Of a stretch of 57,256 nucleotides of DNA, positions 48,944-57,256 are shown one piece after another. Below the pieces are notes generated by a model, which had not been told where the DNA came from, ran no database searches, and worked only from the letters and a program-made list of their open reading frames with translations. The translations under genes and the position numbers were made by a program. Source of the DNA: Bacilli bacterium (lineage in GTDB: Bacteria > Bacillota_I > Bacilli_A > RFN20 > UBA1709). Position 1 is the first letter of the stretch; every line of letters begins with the position of its first letter. The stretch spans positions 1 to 57,256 of the forward strand of contig JAFTIF010000001.1 in NCBI GenBank assembly GCA_017457045.1, read 5' to 3'.

Positions 48944-51109
48944 ATGAGAAAATTAAGTGTTATTTCCACATTGTTTGTTTTAGGATTATTAGCTTCATGT
49001 ACTAATAGTTCTACTAGTTCTTCTACATCAAATAATGTAACAAGCAGTAGTCCAAATAGTTCAATTAGTTCTAACACTACTTCTTCATCTAGTGTTAAAC
49101 CAAGCTCATCATCCTCATCTAGTACAGAATTATCTAGTTTAAATGCATTTGATTTGGATGCAGATATGGAAACTGCTTCATTAAAATGGACAAAGGATGA
49201 TTCAACTTCTGAAAGAAAATATCGTGCATATATTCAAAAAGAAAATGAAGAATATGAAGAAATTGACGGAGAATTAATTCGTGAATATAAGGATTATTAT
49301 CGTGTTGATGCATTAGGTATAAGTGAAGGTTCATATAGATTTAAGATTGAAACATATCTTGGTAATGATCTTAAAGATACATATGTTAGTTCATATGTTG
49401 ATGTAATTTCTCACGTCCGTGAAGGATTTGCATTTAAAAATGGTGCAGTAGGAACATATAATCTTGATGGAACTTTAAAAGATAATGCTGTTGTTTTATA
49501 TGTTAATGATGAAAACAAAGATACTATAACTATGGATGTTAATACTGGAAGTAGTTATGAAAAGAAAGTTGGATTATTAGCTATTTTAAATGGATATAAA
49601 AAAGGAAAAGAAACTCGTCCTTTAAATATTAGATGTATTGGTAATATTACAGATTTAGAAGCTTTTGCAACTGATTCAGATGCGAAAGGTGATATTGTTA
49701 TTGAAAATAAAAATAATGTAAATTCACCTATTACAATTGAAGGTGTTGGAGAAGATACTTATTTCAATGGATTTGGTATTAGAGTGAAAAATGCTTCTAA
49801 TATTGAAGTTAGAAATATTGGTTTTATGTTAACTAATTCAAGTGAAGGAGATAATGTTTCATTACAGCAAAACAATAATTATGTTTGGGTACATAATAAT
49901 GATATGTTCTATGGACTTCCAGGAAAAGATGCTGACCAAGATAAAGGTGATGGAGCATTGGATTGTAAAAAAAGTAACTATGTTACATTCTCATTTAATC
50001 ACTTCTTTGATTCGGGAAAATCTAATTTATTAGGTTTAAGCGAAGAAAGTCATGATTATTACATTACATATCATCATAACTGGTATGATCATAGTGACTC
50101 AAGACACCCACGTGTAAGATATTATAATGCTCATATTTATAATAACTATTATGATGGAAACTCAAAGTACGGTATGGGTTCTACATTAGGTTCATCTTTA
50201 TTTTCAGAAGCAAATTATTTTAGAAATTGTAAACGACCTATGATGATTTCAATGCAAGGAACTGATATTGCTAATGGTGCTGGTACATTTAGTAAAGAAG
50301 ATGGTGGAATTATCAAAGCATATAATAATAAAATGGTAGGAGATTATACATATAAGCCTTATTCATCTACTAATACTGTTGAATTTGATGCTTATGAAGT
50401 AAAAGAAAGAAATGAAACAGTACCTAATACTGTAACTAGTAAACAAGGTGGAAACACATATAGTAACTTTGACACAGCAGATTCAATGTATACTTACAAT
50501 GTTCAAACTCCAGATGAAGCTTTAGAAACTGTAAAAGAATATGCGGGTAGAGTTAATGGTGGAGATATTAAGTTTGAATTTACTAGTGCAGATGATTCTT
50601 CATATGCTGCGAATGCGGCTTTAATGTCACTTCTAAAGAATTATCAGTCATCTTTAGTATTAAATGATAAAGAAGACAATAAAGAAGATAATAAAGAGGA
50701 TAATTCAAATGACGAGGATAATCCTGTAATAGAAGCAAAATATGCTGATGGAAAATCATTTGATTTTTCAAAAACTATTAATGATGAAACTGGAATATTT
50801 AAAAACACTGGTGAAAAATATAACTCTCGTTCTGCATCAATTACATTTGAGGGAGTAACATATAAAAGTGGTTTAAAAATGGAAGCATCAACACAACTTT
50901 CATTTGAATTACAAGAAAGTGCAACACTAACTATTATTGTTGCAGCTAGATATGAAGACCCAACAAATATTAAAATTGATGGTGTAGAATATAGTATAGA
51001 TGCTGCAGCAGCAGTTGGTTATAAAATAACTGTAAATCTTGATAAAGGTGTTCATACTATTAATCGTGGCAACAAAGAAAGTGTATTATATTTTATTTCT
51101 TTAAATTAA
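48944..51109 (+). CDS. Pectate lyase, PL1 family lipoprotein
   Basis: A 721-residue lipoprotein. Signal peptide ends LGLLASC; a Ser/Thr linker runs to about residue 65. Residues 70-150 are a fibronectin III-like domain. The PL1 beta-helix spans about 160-500 and contains NYVWVHNNDMFYG, DKGDGALDCKKSNYVTFSFN, YHHNWYDHSDSRHPRVRYYN (catalytic Arg after HP) and AHIYNNYYDGN. An Asp/Glu/Asn-rich linker precedes a C-terminal beta domain (about 600-721) that may bind carbohydrate. It acts at the surface on pectate. AGGAGG precedes ATG 48944. Confidence 0.9.
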   Translation: MRKLSVISTLFVLGLLASCTNSSTSSSTSNNVTSSSPNSSISSNTTSSSSVKPSSSSSSSTELSSLNAFDLDADMETASLKWTKDDSTSERKYRAYIQKENEEYEEIDGELIREYKDYYRVDALGISEGSYRFKIETYLGNDLKDTYVSSYVDVISHVREGFAFKNGAVGTYNLDGTLKDNAVVLYVNDENKDTITMDVNTGSSYEKKVGLLAILNGYKKGKETRPLNIRCIGNITDLEAFATDSDAKGDIVIENKNNVNSPITIEGVGEDTYFNGFGIRVKNASNIEVRNIGFMLTNSSEGDNVSLQQNNNYVWVHNNDMFYGLPGKDADQDKGDGALDCKKSNYVTFSFNHFFDSGKSNLLGLSEESHDYYITYHHNWYDHSDSRHPRVRYYNAHIYNNYYDGNSKYGMGSTLGSSLFSEANYFRNCKRPMMISMQGTDIANGAGTFSKEDGGIIKAYNNKMVGDYTYKPYSSTNTVEFDAYEVKERNETVPNTVTSKQGGNTYSNFDTADSMYTYNVQTPDEALETVKEYAGRVNGGDIKFEFTSADDSSYAANAALMSLLKNYQSSLVLNDKEDNKEDNKEDNSNDEDNPVIEAKYADGKSFDFSKTINDETGIFKNTGEKYNSRSASITFEGVTYKSGLKMEASTQLSFELQESATLTIIVAARYEDPTNIKIDGVEYSIDAAAAVGYKITVNLDKGVHTINRGNKESVLYFISLN

Positions 51110-51130
51110 GAAGTTTTATTTAAAATAAGG

Positions 51131-51158
51131 TTGACATATATTTGTAGTGTGATAAAAT
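51131..51158 (+). promoter_or_regulatory. Promoter of the lysine-riboswitch transcript
   Basis: TTGACA (51131-51136) and TAAAAT (51153-51158) with a 16-base spacer. Confidence 0.75.
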
Positions 51159-51180
51159 AATTGCATAAATAAAAAAGGAA

Positions 51181-51384
51181 TAGAGGCAGCGGTGCAAATT
51201 AGTATACTGCGTAGAAGGCATTCGATGAAACAGTAGAAAGGTAATCATCGCCGAACGATTAAGGAAGGCATTCTTTTCTCGTGGGGTTATAAGAAATACT
51301 TATGACACTCCTACTTTTAAGTAGAGGCGCTATAAACAAAGTGATTTATTTTGTGTTATAAGCGTCGTTATGACGCTTTTTTAT
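51181..51384 (+). promoter_or_regulatory. Lysine riboswitch (L box) with terminator
   Basis: Conserved elements in order are AGAGGCAGCGGTGC, TTAGTATACTGC, GAAACAGTAGAAAGG, ATCGCCGAACGA, and TACTTATGACACTCCTAC with AGTAGAGGCGC closing the aptamer. A terminator AAGCGTC (51360-51366) / GACGCTT (51372-51378) plus T run follows. GGCGCTATAA can pair with TTATAAGCG as an antiterminator. Lysine binding should reduce expression of the transporter genes downstream. Confidence 0.85.
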
Positions 51385-51410
51385 TTGAATAATAATCGGA
51401 GGGATAGAGT

Positions 51411-52229
51411 ATGAAAAAATTATTATTAACATTAGCAGTTGCTTTAACAGCATGCTTAACTGGTTGCGGATCTACTAGTGTAGAACCGGCAGCAAAAGAA
51501 GATCAATTTGTTGTAGGAATGGAATGTGCATATGCTCCATTTAACTGGACAGAAAGCACACCAACTGCATACAACCATCCAATTGATGGAACAAGTTTAT
51601 ATTGTGATGGTTATGATGTACAAATGGCTAAGGCTATTGCTTCATCATTAGGTAAAGTACTAGTAGTTAAAGCAATCGAATGGGATGGTTTAATTCCAGC
51701 TTTAGAAAGTGAACAAATTGATGCTATCGTTGCTGGCATGAGTCCAACAGAAGAAAGAAAATTATCTGTTGATTTTACTGAAGCATACTATAGATCAACA
51801 CACGTTTTAGTTATGAATAAAGATAGCAAATATGTATCAGGTAAGACTTTGGATGATTTTGATGGTGCTAAAGTTGTTGGCCAAAAAGAAACATTATACG
51901 ATTCATTAATTGACCAATTAAATGGTGTATCTCATGAAACTCCTTTAGATGACGTTCCTACAATCATTACAGCTATTACTTCAGGTAGAGCTGATATGAC
52001 TATCTTAGAAGAACCAGTTGCAATCGGTGTTGTAGGTTCAAATCCTAATTTAACATATGTAAAATTAGAATCAGGATTTAATGTAACTGAAGAAGATGTA
52101 TGCGTATCAATCGCAATTAAAAAAGGTCAAGATGAATTAGTTTCACAAATTAATGGTATTTTATCTGCAATTACTCCTAATGTTAGAGAAACATTAATGG
52201 TTAGTGCTATTTCAAGGGCAGAAGAATAA
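51411..52229 (+). CDS. Lysine-type amino-acid ABC transporter, substrate-binding lipoprotein
   Basis: A 272-residue family-3 binding protein (polar amino acids). Signal peptide MKKLLLTLAVALTACLTG ends before lipid Cys19. It has FVVGMECAYAPFNWTE, GYDVQMAKAIASSLG, AIVAGMSPTEERKLSVDFTE and VVGQKETLYDSLIDQ. The GGAGGG ribosome site is just downstream of the L-box terminator, so lysine is the likely cargo. The next gene overlaps its stop by one base. Confidence 0.9.
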   Translation: MKKLLLTLAVALTACLTGCGSTSVEPAAKEDQFVVGMECAYAPFNWTESTPTAYNHPIDGTSLYCDGYDVQMAKAIASSLGKVLVVKAIEWDGLIPALESEQIDAIVAGMSPTEERKLSVDFTEAYYRSTHVLVMNKDSKYVSGKTLDDFDGAKVVGQKETLYDSLIDQLNGVSHETPLDDVPTIITAITSGRADMTILEEPVAIGVVGSNPNLTYVKLESGFNVTEEDVCVSIAIKKGQDELVSQINGILSAITPNVRETLMVSAISRAEE

Positions 52230-53338
52230 TGAAAAAGTTTTTATTAAAAGACAGGAAATATGAAAATTGTATATATATTGTATCAGCGCTATTTAATATT
52301 ATTGTAGGCTTCGTTATAGCTTTAAATAATAAAAGCGTAGAAGGTATAAGTATATTGATCCCTCAAATCTTTGGTTGGCCTGTTATAATTTTAAGTATTT
52401 TGTTATTAGGATTTGAGATTTTTTGTTTAATTTCGAAAAATGAAAAACTAACTTTGTATAAAAAAATCGGTTATTTAATTTCGTTTTTTGTATCGATAAT
52501 TATAGTTTTTGATTTTATTATTTTAGGATTAGTAAGATCAGTAATCATCGCTGCAAGTTTAAATAAAAAGCCAACAGCAGACTATCCATTAATGGTAAGA
52601 CTTGTTTATATTTGCATGACTAAATATCGTGAAATATTAATGGGTGTAGGAACAACTTTATGGTTGAGTTTAGCAGGTACTGTAATTGGTTTAGTTTTAG
52701 GTTTATTATTTGTTACTTTTAGAACTTTAGAAGTTACTAGATTTGACAATGAAGTTACAGCTTTCTTTAAAAAAATCGGTATTGGATTTACAAAATTTTA
52801 TATTACTATATTTAGAGGTACTCCGATGATGGTTCAAGCAATTATCATTTATTATTTCTTACCAGGAATTTTGTCTGGGATATTTGGAGTAGAACAAGAA
52901 TTATTTAATAAAATTTTATCTGTTGGAGTTGCTGGTTTGATTACAGTTAGCTTAAATACTACCGCATATTTAACTGAAGTTCTTCGTGGTGGTATTGATG
53001 CGTTAAATAAAGGACAAATGGAAGCTGCAAGAAGTTTGGGTATGACTCGTTCTCAAGCAATGATTCATGTAATACTTCCTCAAGGAATTAAAAACTCGTT
53101 ACCTTCAATTTGTAATGAATTCATTATCAATATTAAAGATACATCTGTATTGAGTGTAATTTCAGTTATGGATTTATTCTCTGCTATTGATAGTATTAAT
53201 GGTAAAGCAGGAAACCAAGATGGTATCTTTATTGCTGCTATTATTTATTTATGTTTAACATACGGTATATCAAAATTACTTGGTCTAGTAGAAAAGAAAA
53301 TGAACTTAGGTTCTAAACCTTTACCGAGTTCGAATTAG
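52229..53338 (+). CDS. Lysine-type amino-acid ABC transporter, permease
   Basis: A 369-residue permease, longer than the usual 215-230 because of an N-terminal extension of about 130 residues with three hydrophobic helices. The MetI-like core starts near residue 132 (YREILMGVGTTLWLSLAGTV), includes ITIFRGTPMMVQAIIIYYF and the EAA loop MEAARSLGMTRSQAMIHVIL PQGIKN. It forms the membrane channel with the ATPase encoded 9 bases downstream. Its start overlaps the binding-protein stop. Confidence 0.9.
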   Translation: MKKFLLKDRKYENCIYIVSALFNIIVGFVIALNNKSVEGISILIPQIFGWPVIILSILLLGFEIFCLISKNEKLTLYKKIGYLISFFVSIIIVFDFIILGLVRSVIIAASLNKKPTADYPLMVRLVYICMTKYREILMGVGTTLWLSLAGTVIGLVLGLLFVTFRTLEVTRFDNEVTAFFKKIGIGFTKFYITIFRGTPMMVQAIIIYYFLPGILSGIFGVEQELFNKILSVGVAGLITVSLNTTAYLTEVLRGGIDALNKGQMEAARSLGMTRSQAMIHVILPQGIKNSLPSICNEFIINIKDTSVLSVISVMDLFSAIDSINGKAGNQDGIFIAAIIYLCLTYGISKLLGLVEKKMNLGSKPLPSSN

Positions 53339-53347
53339 GAGGTATTT

Positions 53348-54085
53348 ATGGAAAATATAGTTAGAATAAAAGATATTCATAAATCCTTTGGTAAAAACGA
53401 AGTATTAAAGGGAATTGATTTAGAGATTGCTAAAGGTGAAGTTGTTTGTATTATTGGACCTTCTGGAAGTGGTAAATCTACATTACTTAGATGTATGAAT
53501 TTATTAGAAAATCCTAACTCGGGAAATATTTGGTTTACCGATACTGATTTAACTAATTTGGAAACAAATATTAATAAAGTTAGAGAAAAAATTGGGATGG
53601 TTTTCCAAGGATTTTATCTTTTTGAGAACATGAATGTTTTAGAAAATTGTACGATTTCTCCAAGAAAAGTATTGAAAGTATCTAAAAAAGAGGCGGAAGA
53701 AAAAGCTTTGTCTATTTTAGAAACAGTAGGGATGAAGGAGTTCGCATATCAAAGTGTCAACACTTTATCAGGTGGACAAAAACAACGTGTAGCGATTGCT
53801 AGAACTCTTTGCATGGATCCTGAAGTTATTTTATTTGATGAACCGACTAGTGCTTTAGACCCTGAAATGGTAGGGGAAGTATTAGATGTAATGAAAAATC
53901 TTGCAAAAAGTGGAATTACAATGATTGTTGTTACTCATGAAATGGGTTTTGCAAAAAGTGTAGCTGATAGAGTAATCTTTATGGATGGTGGAGTAATTGT
54001 TGAGCAAGGAAATCCTAAAGAAGTATTCGAAAATCCTAAAGAACAAAGAACTAAAGATTTTTTATTAAGATTTATTAATAGTTAA
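53348..54085 (+). CDS. Lysine-type amino-acid ABC transporter, ATPase
   Basis: A 245-residue ABC ATPase of the polar amino-acid group (GlnQ/HisP type). Walker A is [14 protein letters not shown] loop [13 protein letters not shown], signature [13 protein letters not shown], Walker [16 protein letters not shown] and switch His [16 protein letters not shown] precedes ATG 53348. It is the third gene of the riboswitch-controlled operon. Confidence 0.95.
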   Translation: MENIVRIKDIHKSFGKNEVLKGIDLEIAKGEVVCIIGPSGSGKSTLLRCMNLLENPNSGNIWFTDTDLTNLETNINKVREKIGMVFQGFYLFENMNVLENCTISPRKVLKVSKKEAEEKALSILETVGMKEFAYQSVNTLSGGQKQRVAIARTLCMDPEVILFDEPTSALDPEMVGEVLDVMKNLAKSGITMIVVTHEMGFAKSVADRVIFMDGGVIVEQGNPKEVFENPKEQRTKDFLLRFINS

Positions 54086-54097
54086 GTTAAAAATTTA

Positions 54098-54125
54098 TTG
54101 ACAAACAATGGATTTTTAATATAAT
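54098..54125 (+). promoter_or_regulatory. Promoter of the T-box transcript
   Basis: TTGACA (54098-54103) and TATAAT (54120-54125) with a 16-base spacer. Confidence 0.85.
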
Positions 54126-54132
54126 TAAAGCG

Positions 54133-54392
54133 TAAAAACTTTGAAATGGATTAGTATTTAAAGAAATCTTTTTAGCGAGTTGTGGGTGGTGAAAGCACAA
54201 TAAGTCATCTTTAAAGAACGCACCATGGAGTTTGTGTGGGGAAAGTTAGTATCTACATGCGGGATTGCCCGTTATAGCAATAAAGTATGTTTGTACTTGA
54301 AAAGGTTATAATCGTGAGGTTATAACGAACTAAGGTGGTACCACGTAAGATAATTATTACGTCCTTAGGCTTAACGGCCTAAGGATTTTTTT
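54133..54392 (+). promoter_or_regulatory. T-box riboswitch (specifier most likely CGC, Arg)
   Basis: The T-box AAGGTGGTACCACG lies at 54332-54345. The terminator is TCCTTAGGC (54362-54370) with GCCTAAGGA (54377-54385) and a T run; the T-box can pair with its 5' arm as antiterminator. In stem I the GAA-CGC-ACC-ATGGAG stretch aligns with the specifier region of other T-boxes (codon, A, then GAG 6 bases on), giving CGC (54219-54221), Arg. A shifted reading would give GCA or ACC. Uncharged tRNA is expected to switch the genes on. Confidence 0.85.
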
Positions 54393-54439
54393 ATGAATCT
54401 TTAGATCGTAGGTTTCAAGTTTTAAAAAGGAGGGAATTT

Positions 54440-56002
54440 ATGAAGCTAAAGAAGTTATTTATTACCATAATGTTCATGATTGGAACAATACTTGGATTTA
54501 CTTCATGTTCAAAAGAAGTACTTACAGTTTATACTGAAGTAGGTTTCGCACCTTTTGAATATGTTATTAATGGAGAAATCACAGGTGTTGATATTGATAT
54601 TATGAACAAAGTTGGAGAAAAGTTAGGAAAAAAAGTAGTTTTCGAAAACGTAGCTTTTGATACTATTATCGATACTGTTTCTGAAGGTAAACTAACTAAT
54701 GTTGGTGCTGCAGGATTAAGTGTTACAGAAGAAAGGTTGAAAAAAGTTGATTTCTCTACTGAATATTATCAAGCTAACTTATATGCAGTTTATAATATAA
54801 ATAATGTTTCATCTGATTTTTCTAAGAAAATGAGTGATGGAAACGAAGGTGTTTATTGGGCTAGTTTAGCATCTTCTAAAGGAATCGGTGTTCAAACAGG
54901 AACAACAGCTGATTTATTCTTAGGTGATGAATTGGTAGAAGGTGGTTCATTATATAACACACCAAAGAGTGATTATGATTCATTAGATGTTGCAATCATG
55001 GATATTGGTATTAATATTGACTATGTAATTATTGATGAATTACCAGCTAAAAAACTTGTTGAAAATAAAACTCATTTAGCATGTTTACCTTTGTATTATC
55101 CAGGTGAAAATGGTGGAGAAGATGAACTAGCATTTGATGTTTATGCAATCGCAGTTACTAAAGGTCAAGATGAATTATTAAATGCAATTAATGATGTTTT
55201 AGCTGAATTGTTAGTTGAAGATGAAAATGGTGTTAGTGGAGTAGAAAAACTTGTTAATAAACATTTAGGTTTTAAAGATGAAACAGAAAAAGTTGATTCA
55301 AATTTATTCAAAGATGTTTGGAAAATTCTTACTACACCTGAATTAAATGGATATTTATTGCAAGGTTTTGGTAATACATTAATTATCAGTTTACTGGCAG
55401 CAATTTTAGGTTTATTTTTAGGTGTTATTATTGCGATTGTTAAAGTGTTTTCAATTGACAACAAATACTTAAAAGTACCTGGAATTATTTGTGATATTTA
55501 CACAACGATTATAAGAGGAACGCCAGTTGCTTTACAATTATTCATTATGGTTTTTGCAGTCTTAGCAGTGCCTGGATTTAAAGAAACTGCGGTAGTTCTA
55601 ACATTTGCTTTAAACTCAAGTGCGTATGTATCTGAAAATATTAGAGCAGGTATTATGTCAGTAGATAAAGGACAAATGGAAGCTGGTAGGGCATTAGGGT
55701 TATCAAAACTTAAAACAATGATTAAGATTATTTTCCCTCAAGCAATTAAAAATGTTATCCCATCGATTGGTAATGAACTTATTGCATTAGTAAAAGAAAC
55801 ATCTATTGTTGCTTTAGTAGGTTCTACTGTTGGAACATTAACATTTGATTTAAACCAAGCAACTCAAACAATTAACAAAACAATTGCTAACTATTTAGCA
55901 CCAGCGATTTTAGCAGGAATTTTATATTTAATTATTGTTTATGGAATTACATTATTAATCAAATTATTCGAAAGGAGGTTTGCTGTCAGTGATAAGCGTT
56001 AA
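54440..56002 (+). CDS. Amino-acid ABC transporter, fused binding protein and permease (putative arginine)
   Basis: A 520-residue protein. It has a signal-peptide/lipoprotein start (LGFTSCSK, Cys about 23), a family-3 binding domain (about 28-270: [40 protein letters not shown]), then the MetI-like permease (about 300-515) with [16 protein letters not shown] and the EAA loop [26 protein letters not shown]. Such binding-protein-permease fusions occur in Gram-positives. The T-box upstream suggests arginine or another basic/polar amino acid. AGGAGGG precedes ATG 54440. Overlaps the ATPase gene by 14 bases. Confidence 0.92.
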   Translation: MKLKKLFITIMFMIGTILGFTSCSKEVLTVYTEVGFAPFEYVINGEITGVDIDIMNKVGEKLGKKVVFENVAFDTIIDTVSEGKLTNVGAAGLSVTEERLKKVDFSTEYYQANLYAVYNINNVSSDFSKKMSDGNEGVYWASLASSKGIGVQTGTTADLFLGDELVEGGSLYNTPKSDYDSLDVAIMDIGINIDYVIIDELPAKKLVENKTHLACLPLYYPGENGGEDELAFDVYAIAVTKGQDELLNAINDVLAELLVEDENGVSGVEKLVNKHLGFKDETEKVDSNLFKDVWKILTTPELNGYLLQGFGNTLIISLLAAILGLFLGVIIAIVKVFSIDNKYLKVPGIICDIYTTIIRGTPVALQLFIMVFAVLAVPGFKETAVVLTFALNSSAYVSENIRAGIMSVDKGQMEAGRALGLSKLKTMIKIIFPQAIKNVIPSIGNELIALVKETSIVALVGSTVGTLTFDLNQATQTINKTIANYLAPAILAGILYLIIVYGITLLIKLFERRFAVSDKR

Positions 56003-56924
56003 AAATGTTTATAAATACTTTGGTGATTTAAAAGTATTAAAGGGAGTAAGCCTTGATATTAAAAAAGGTGAAAAAGTAGTTATTTTAGGTTCAAGTGGAA
56101 GTGGAAAATCAACACTTTTAAGATGTATGAATTTACTTGAAAAACCTACATTTGGTGAAGTTTGGTTAGAAGATAAGTTATTAACACCAATTGATCCTTA
56201 TTTACATGAAGATTTGATTGTAGGATCAAACACTTATAAAAAACTATTATTAGAATATAAAAACAGTGAATCTAGTTTATCAGATGAAGAATTATCTAAA
56301 AAAGTAATAAAAGAGATTAAAGAAAAAGATTTATTAAATGAAAAATTAAAAGTAAAAGAAGGAAAAGTATACAATAAATTGCTTAAAAAGAAATATCAAG
56401 AAAATCATGTTGATATAAATTTAGCAAGACAAGATATGGGTATGTGTTTCCAACAATTTAATTTATTTAACAATTACACAATTTTAGAAAATTTAATTTT
56501 AGCACCTGTAGAATTGAAATTAATGAGCAAAGCTCAAGCTACAGAAAAAGCATTAAAGTTATTAGATAGAATTGGTTTATTAGATAAAAAAGATCAATAT
56601 CCTAGTAGTTTGTCAGGTGGTCAAAAACAACGTATTGCAATAATTCGTAGTTTATGTATGGATCCTAAAGTTATGTTATTTGATGAACCGACTAGTGCAT
56701 TAGACCCTGAAATGGTTAAAGAAGTTCTAGATTTAATGAGCGAATTAGCTAAAGAAGGTATGACAATGGTTGTTGTAACTCATGAAATGGGCTTTGCAAA
56801 ACAAATAGCAGATAGAGTAGTGTTTATGGATAATGGAGTGATTGCTGAACAAGGAACACCTGAAGATGTATTTGGTAATCCTCAAAACCCTAGAACTAAA
56901 GAGTTTTTAGAAGCAATTTTATAA
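55989..56924 (+). CDS. Amino-acid ABC transporter ATPase with long insertion
   Basis: A 311-residue ABC ATPase (typical about 245). Walker A is [16 protein letters not shown], signature [13 protein letters not shown], Walker [16 protein letters not shown] and switch [11 protein letters not shown]. Between Walker A and the Q loop ([13 protein letters not shown]) there is an extra stretch of about 65 charged residues (from [13 protein letters not shown] to RQDMG) not seen in the lysine-type ATPase upstream. GTG 55989 is preferred, 10 bases after GGAGG; a TTG at 55980 is too close to it. It powers the fused binding-protein-permease. Confidence 0.9.
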   Translation: MISVKNVYKYFGDLKVLKGVSLDIKKGEKVVILGSSGSGKSTLLRCMNLLEKPTFGEVWLEDKLLTPIDPYLHEDLIVGSNTYKKLLLEYKNSESSLSDEELSKKVIKEIKEKDLLNEKLKVKEGKVYNKLLKKKYQENHVDINLARQDMGMCFQQFNLFNNYTILENLILAPVELKLMSKAQATEKALKLLDRIGLLDKKDQYPSSLSGGQKQRIAIIRSLCMDPKVMLFDEPTSALDPEMVKEVLDLMSELAKEGMTMVVVTHEMGFAKQIADRVVFMDNGVIAEQGTPEDVFGNPQNPRTKEFLEAIL

Positions 56925-56930
56925 GATTTT

Positions 56931-56976
56931 AGTCTGTGTTATATATATTTACATATTATATATAAGCAGACTTTTT
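56931..56976 (+). terminator. Rho-independent terminator
   Basis: AGTCTG (56931-56936) pairs with CAGACT (56967-56972), enclosing a long TATATA hairpin, followed by a T run. Confidence 0.85.
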
Positions 56977-57256
56977 ATTTAATTTTAAAAATTATGTAAT
57001 TTTATGAAAAAATGTGTTGCAAGATGTATTTGTTTTTGCTAAAATAGTACTCACAGCACGGATTTCCGTATATGGCTTTTACGTGTTGTAAAATATCACG
57101 AAAAAAGTAAAAAACTTTCAAAAAAAGTGTTGACACTATGAAAATGTCGTGATATTATATATGAGCGCTTGAACGAGAGCGATAGATATTTGAAAACTAA
57201 ACAGAATTAAATAACGTCAATTTTCTGAGAGAAAAACAAGTAAAGCTAAGGACAAA
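56977..57256 (+). promoter_or_regulatory. rRNA operon promoter region and pre-16S leader
   Basis: Two strong promoters lie in tandem: P1 TTGCAA (57017-57022), 17-base spacer, TAAAAT (57040-57045); P2 TTGACA (57130-57135), 17-base spacer, TATTAT (57153-57158). The downstream GATATTTGAAAACTAAACAG (about 57186 on) resembles the 16S leader of Bacillus rrn operons, which begins TTTGAAAACTAAACAA. No rRNA gene is in the window, so the 16S gene presumably begins just beyond 57256. Confidence 0.75.
57092..57156. repeat. Inverted repeat across the rrn P2 promoter
   Basis: AATATCACGA (57092-57101) and TCGTGATATT (57147-57156) are perfect reverse complements 45 bases apart. The right arm overlaps the P2 -10 box. 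Confidence 0.65.

Overview
The window is a low-GC (roughly 30% G+C by eye) chromosomal segment of an endospore-forming member of the Bacillota, most like an uncultured gut-type Bacilli/Erysipelotrichia lineage. The evidence is sporulation and germination genes (spoIIAA-spoIIAB-sigF, spoVAC-AD-AE, dacF-type carboxypeptidase, a gerA-type operon, a dipicolinate-synthase-A-like gene, SpoIIIE/FtsK), AGGAGG or GGTG ribosome sites about 6 nt from starts, extended -10 promoters (TATGATATAAT), and Gram-positive RNA switches (SAM-I, lysine and T-box). The lineage call is inference; no 16S is present, but the window ends in what looks like the promoter and leader of an rRNA operon.

Layout. (1) Bases 1-9600 are an accessory region: the tail of an IS3-like transposase, then a six-gene run (277-4443) with an AbiEi-like winged-helix protein, an XRE protein, a zinc-ribbon protein and membrane proteins behind a promoter carrying a palindrome. 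Further short cassettes of small membrane or zinc-binding proteins follow, separated by repeats, a twice-used terminator, an IS-end-like 20-bp repeat, an XRE-membrane regulator of foreign-looking composition, and a decayed gene. (2) 9649-20573 is metabolism: cysteine desulfidase family, MgtE (duplicated N domain, with a small upstream ORF and a hairpin over its ribosome site), HAD phosphatase, tRNA-Arg, M19 dipeptidase, a phosphatase-superfamily gene broken by an in-frame stop, SAM-I riboswitch plus metK, hpf, a TSCPD protein, a degenerate dipicolinate synthase A and dapA. (3) 20691-28856 is an RNase J2-type protein, FtsK/SpoIIIE and the convergent ger operon. (4) 28948-37206 holds thyA-folA-plsC, two paralogous XRE regulators with matching operators, rsmF, pdp, a TIR-methyltransferase fusion and dacF. 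(5) 37357-42705 has a DUF885 lipoprotein inserted between dacF and spoIIA-sigF-spoVA. (6) 42718-51109 is rarA followed by a pectin-directed set of lipoproteins (PL9 and PL1 pectate lyases and a 940-residue beta-rich protein) with dtd among them. (7) 51131-56924 holds two amino-acid ABC transporters, one behind a lysine riboswitch and one behind a T-box whose specifier reads best as CGC (Arg). (8) The last 250 bases hold tandem strong promoters and a pre-16S-like leader.

How the parts work together. dapA and the DpaA-like protein point to dipicolinate for the spore core, SpoVAC-AD-AE to its import into the forespore, SigF/SpoIIAA/SpoIIAB to forespore gene control, SpoIIIE to chromosome transport and the Ger proteins to germinant sensing. 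The pectate lyases and the RNA-regulated lysine and putative arginine importers suggest growth on plant polysaccharide and scavenged amino acids.

Most notable: the TIR-methyltransferase fusion; the six-gene accessory run with an AbiEi-like protein but no AbiEii; the putative leader-peptide and ribosome-site-sequestering control of mgtE; the DpaA-like protein that has lost its Rossmann glycine motif; the twin XRE regulators with shared operators; and the in-frame stop that removes the last metal ligand of a phosphatase-family enzyme. All calls come from reading the sequence; no database search or folding program was run.
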